A stretch of 64,000 bases of DNA from Blautia schinkii DSM 10518 (GTDB taxonomy: Bacteria; Bacillota; Clostridia; Lachnospirales; Lachnospiraceae): positions 1-64,000 of the forward strand of contig JNKJ01000008.1 in the NCBI GenBank assembly GCA_000702025.1. The letters run 5' to 3'. Shown here piece by piece: positions 62,579 to 64,000 of the stretch (the first letter of the stretch is position 1; each line of letters starts with the position of its first letter). The notes under the pieces were generated by a model. The model ran no database searches and was not told the DNA's origin. It saw only the letters and a list, made by a program, of their open reading frames with translations. The translations under genes were made by a program, and so were the position numbers.

Positions 62579-63352
62579 TTAGAAAGAGGTGAGCAGCTTC
62601 TCAAAGATAAGATTGTTCACTCTCTCTGTAATCCAGATATCATCCTCAATTATTTCTAAAGCATAACCTTGCATTACCTGTTTATCAAACTGGGTCAACA
62701 AATCATCAAATTCTAAAGCCGTTTGCTTTTTTCGAGGAAACCTGATTTGAGTCTCAAAATCATGTGTACAGTTCAAACCTACGGATTTACCGATAGCAAG
62801 CCACTCTTCTTTCGTATAGAATTTGATATGGCTGTCTTTTTTCATTTGCATATAAGCATCTACAAACCGTTCTATATCATCATCATTCGGTGCAGGGTCG
62901 GATAGAAAAAATATACAATTCGGTTTTAATACTCTTGCTATCTCTTGAAAAGTATCATGTATAGCAGGAAAATGATGTAAAGCATATCGAGTGATAACCA
63001 TGTCAAATTTTTCATCTCCGAACGGAAATGCCAAGCCATCATAGGCCACGAAATTTAAATTTTTCAACCCGTGTTTTTCAGCTTTATGACAGTTTCTGCC
63101 TAAAGTTTTTTCGACAATATCCAGTCCCGTTATATTTGCTCTTGGATATTTTTCTGCGATTGGAAATGCTAAGTATCCCGTACCGGTTCCTAAGTCAAGG
63201 ATTTTCATACCATCTTCTATTTTCAAGCAATTAAGAATCAGCTTAAGATGTGATTGGTCCTGTGTCTGTTTATCATAAAAGGTTTGTGTCTGAAAACTTT
63301 CTTCAAAGCACATTTTGGTTTTTTCTATATATTCATTTAGATTGCCTTGCAT
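62579..63352 (-). CDS. Class I SAM-dependent methyltransferase
   Basis: A 257-residue methyltransferase with motif I ILDLGTGTGYLAF (residues about 51-63), acidic loop ITGLDIVEKTL, motif IV DMVITRYALHHFP and post-motif RVLKPNCIFFLSDP, of the UbiE/Methyltransf_11 type. The substrate is unknown. AGGGAGGATAACAT precedes the ATG. It follows the partial hydrolase gene by 82 bases on the same strand and may be co-transcribed with it. Confidence 0.88.
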   Translation of the reverse strand: MQGNLNEYIEKTKMCFEESFQTQTFYDKQTQDQSHLKLILNCLKIEDGMKILDLGTGTGYLAFPIAEKYPRANITGLDIVEKTLGRNCHKAEKHGLKNLNFVAYDGLAFPFGDEKFDMVITRYALHHFPAIHDTFQEIARVLKPNCIFFLSDPAPNDDDIERFVDAYMQMKKDSHIKFYTKEEWLAIGKSVGLNCTHDFETQIRFPRKKQTALEFDDLLTQFDKQVMQGYALEIIEDDIWITERVNNLIFEKLLTSF

Positions 63353-63434
63353 ATGTTATCCTCCCTGTGCTGATTTATTATTAAGCCACTAGTACAACGA
63401 ATAAACATTTATTCACCAGTATATTAACGGCTCC

Positions 63435-64000
63435 TTATACACGCTTCCACAGCAACATATTGTTTTTAAATTCAGCTGCGATTTTCCCTGTATCCTTTAA
63501 CCAAGAAAGATAGGAACGAACGGTGCTCCCTACAAGAACATACTGTTCGAAATTCATTGTTAAGGCATATTCCGTAAATAACCGTTGTAAAATCACTTCA
63601 AAGCACAATGGTTCTGTACAAAGGGTTATTATTTTTTCTGCGATTTCATGTACCTTGTCAATGTTGTACTGTGCCAGTTCGGAGATATCCTCTGTGGCAT
63701 CCGCATGAGCAGGAATAAACATTTTAGCTTTAAGAGACTTCACCATTTCAAGTGTTTCTAAATAAGCAGCCACGTCATAAACAAATCCAATCTGATATTT
63801 ATCGAGAGTTTCTCTGCTTGACAGACAGTCGGCCAGGTAGATCACATGATCGGGTGTGCGAATCCCTGCCATATCAAAAAAATGCCCTGGCAAATTGATA
63901 AGCTCAAAACCATCCGGCAGAACCTCTTTAGTCAGATACTCCGCGTCGCTTTCTTGTGCAAGAAGGAATTTGTGTCTGAGGTCTTTGCAGGGAAAACCGC
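63435..64000 (-). CDS. Metallo-beta-lactamase fold hydrolase, C-terminal part (runs off window)
   Basis: The frame is open to the window edge (188 codons visible). LPGHFFDMAGIRTPDHVIYLADCL holds an MBL metal-ligand His and Asp, and FIPAHADATEDI holds a later His. A helical C-terminal region follows (MNFEQYVLVGSTVRSYLSWLKDTG), as in hydrolases of the glyoxalase II-like kind. The HxHxDH motif would lie outside the window. The TTG at 63893 is internal, not the start, because coding sequence continues upstream of it. Confidence 0.75.
   Translation of the reverse strand, partial: GFPCKDLRHKFLLAQESDAEYLTKEVLPDGFELINLPGHFFDMAGIRTPDHVIYLADCLSSRETLDKYQIGFVYDVAAYLETLEMVKSLKAKMFIPAHADATEDISELAQYNIDKVHEIAEKIITLCTEPLCFEVILQRLFTEYALTMNFEQYVLVGSTVRSYLSWLKDTGKIAAEFKNNMLLWKRV

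Noticed and set aside
1..64000. rRNA or tRNA genes
   Set aside because: I saw no tRNA cloverleaf signatures or rRNA sequence on either strand while reading, though a dedicated scan was not possible.

Overview
This 64 kb window looks like chromosomal DNA of an anaerobic Gram-positive Clostridia bacterium, most likely a gut-type Lachnospiraceae. Supporting signs are the order rplU-prp-rpmA-obg-yhbY-nadD-yqeK-rsfS followed by lexA on the other strand, an L27 with a Prp-cleaved N-terminal extension, sepF-ylmH, strong AGGAGG ribosome binding sites, TTGaca/TATAAT promoters and moderate G+C. No rRNA, tRNA or CRISPR array was seen.

Layout. 1-174 holds the 5' end of a transposase running off the edge. 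466-5764 is a plus-strand housekeeping run: B12-binding-type radical SAM protein, DUF2344 partner, a short RNase G, a VOC protein and a membrane-anchored endonuclease/phosphatase-like protein. 5.9-12.5 kb is accessory: a coiled-coil protein made of 14-residue repeats, an AAA-ATPase-like protein lacking its usual nuclease end, and a PadR regulator driving three tandem paralogous membrane proteins. A 55-bp perfect inverted repeat around a 104-nt structured centre (12682-12895) separates this from the ribosome-assembly cluster 13.0-17.4 kb. lexA diverges from a large secreted papain-like protease. 21.0-27.9 kb carries a HlyD-like protein, yggS, sepF, ylmH, aroB, lspA, rluD and a cytidylate-kinase-like gene. 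ttcA, an AI-2E family transporter, dtd, a choline-binding-repeat M23 peptidase and a tyrosine recombinase follow to 33.7 kb.

33.7-46.5 kb is mostly minus strand: a DMT exporter with its AraC regulator, an acetyltransferase, a TIM-barrel protein, an operon of FtsX permease, ATPase, response regulator and histidine kinase (peptide sensing/resistance type), a MATE exporter divergent from a second AraC regulator, a DUF368 lipid-carrier translocase candidate and a small P-loop protein.

The most unusual region is 46682-62082: ten minus-strand genes, tightly spaced or overlapping, apparently one 15.4 kb transcription unit. In order of transcription: a two-TM SLATT-like protein, a 71-residue disordered protein, a ComEC-type metallo-beta-lactamase protein, a 1216-residue DUF6603-like beta-rich protein, three conserved proteins of unknown function (423, 295 and 1121 residues), an Ig-like/propeller-like protein, a polyglycine-repeat protein and a protein with a C-terminal Hint autoprocessing domain. 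None has a signal peptide, and no sheath, tube, secretion ATPase or recognised toxin domain is present. A terminator-like hairpin lies in the presumed leader. I regard this as the candidate undescribed system: a large cytoplasmically made assembly with a self-processing subunit, a hydrolase and a membrane component. The assembly and conflict or surface roles are inference. The window ends with a methyltransferase and a partial metallo-beta-lactamase hydrolase.
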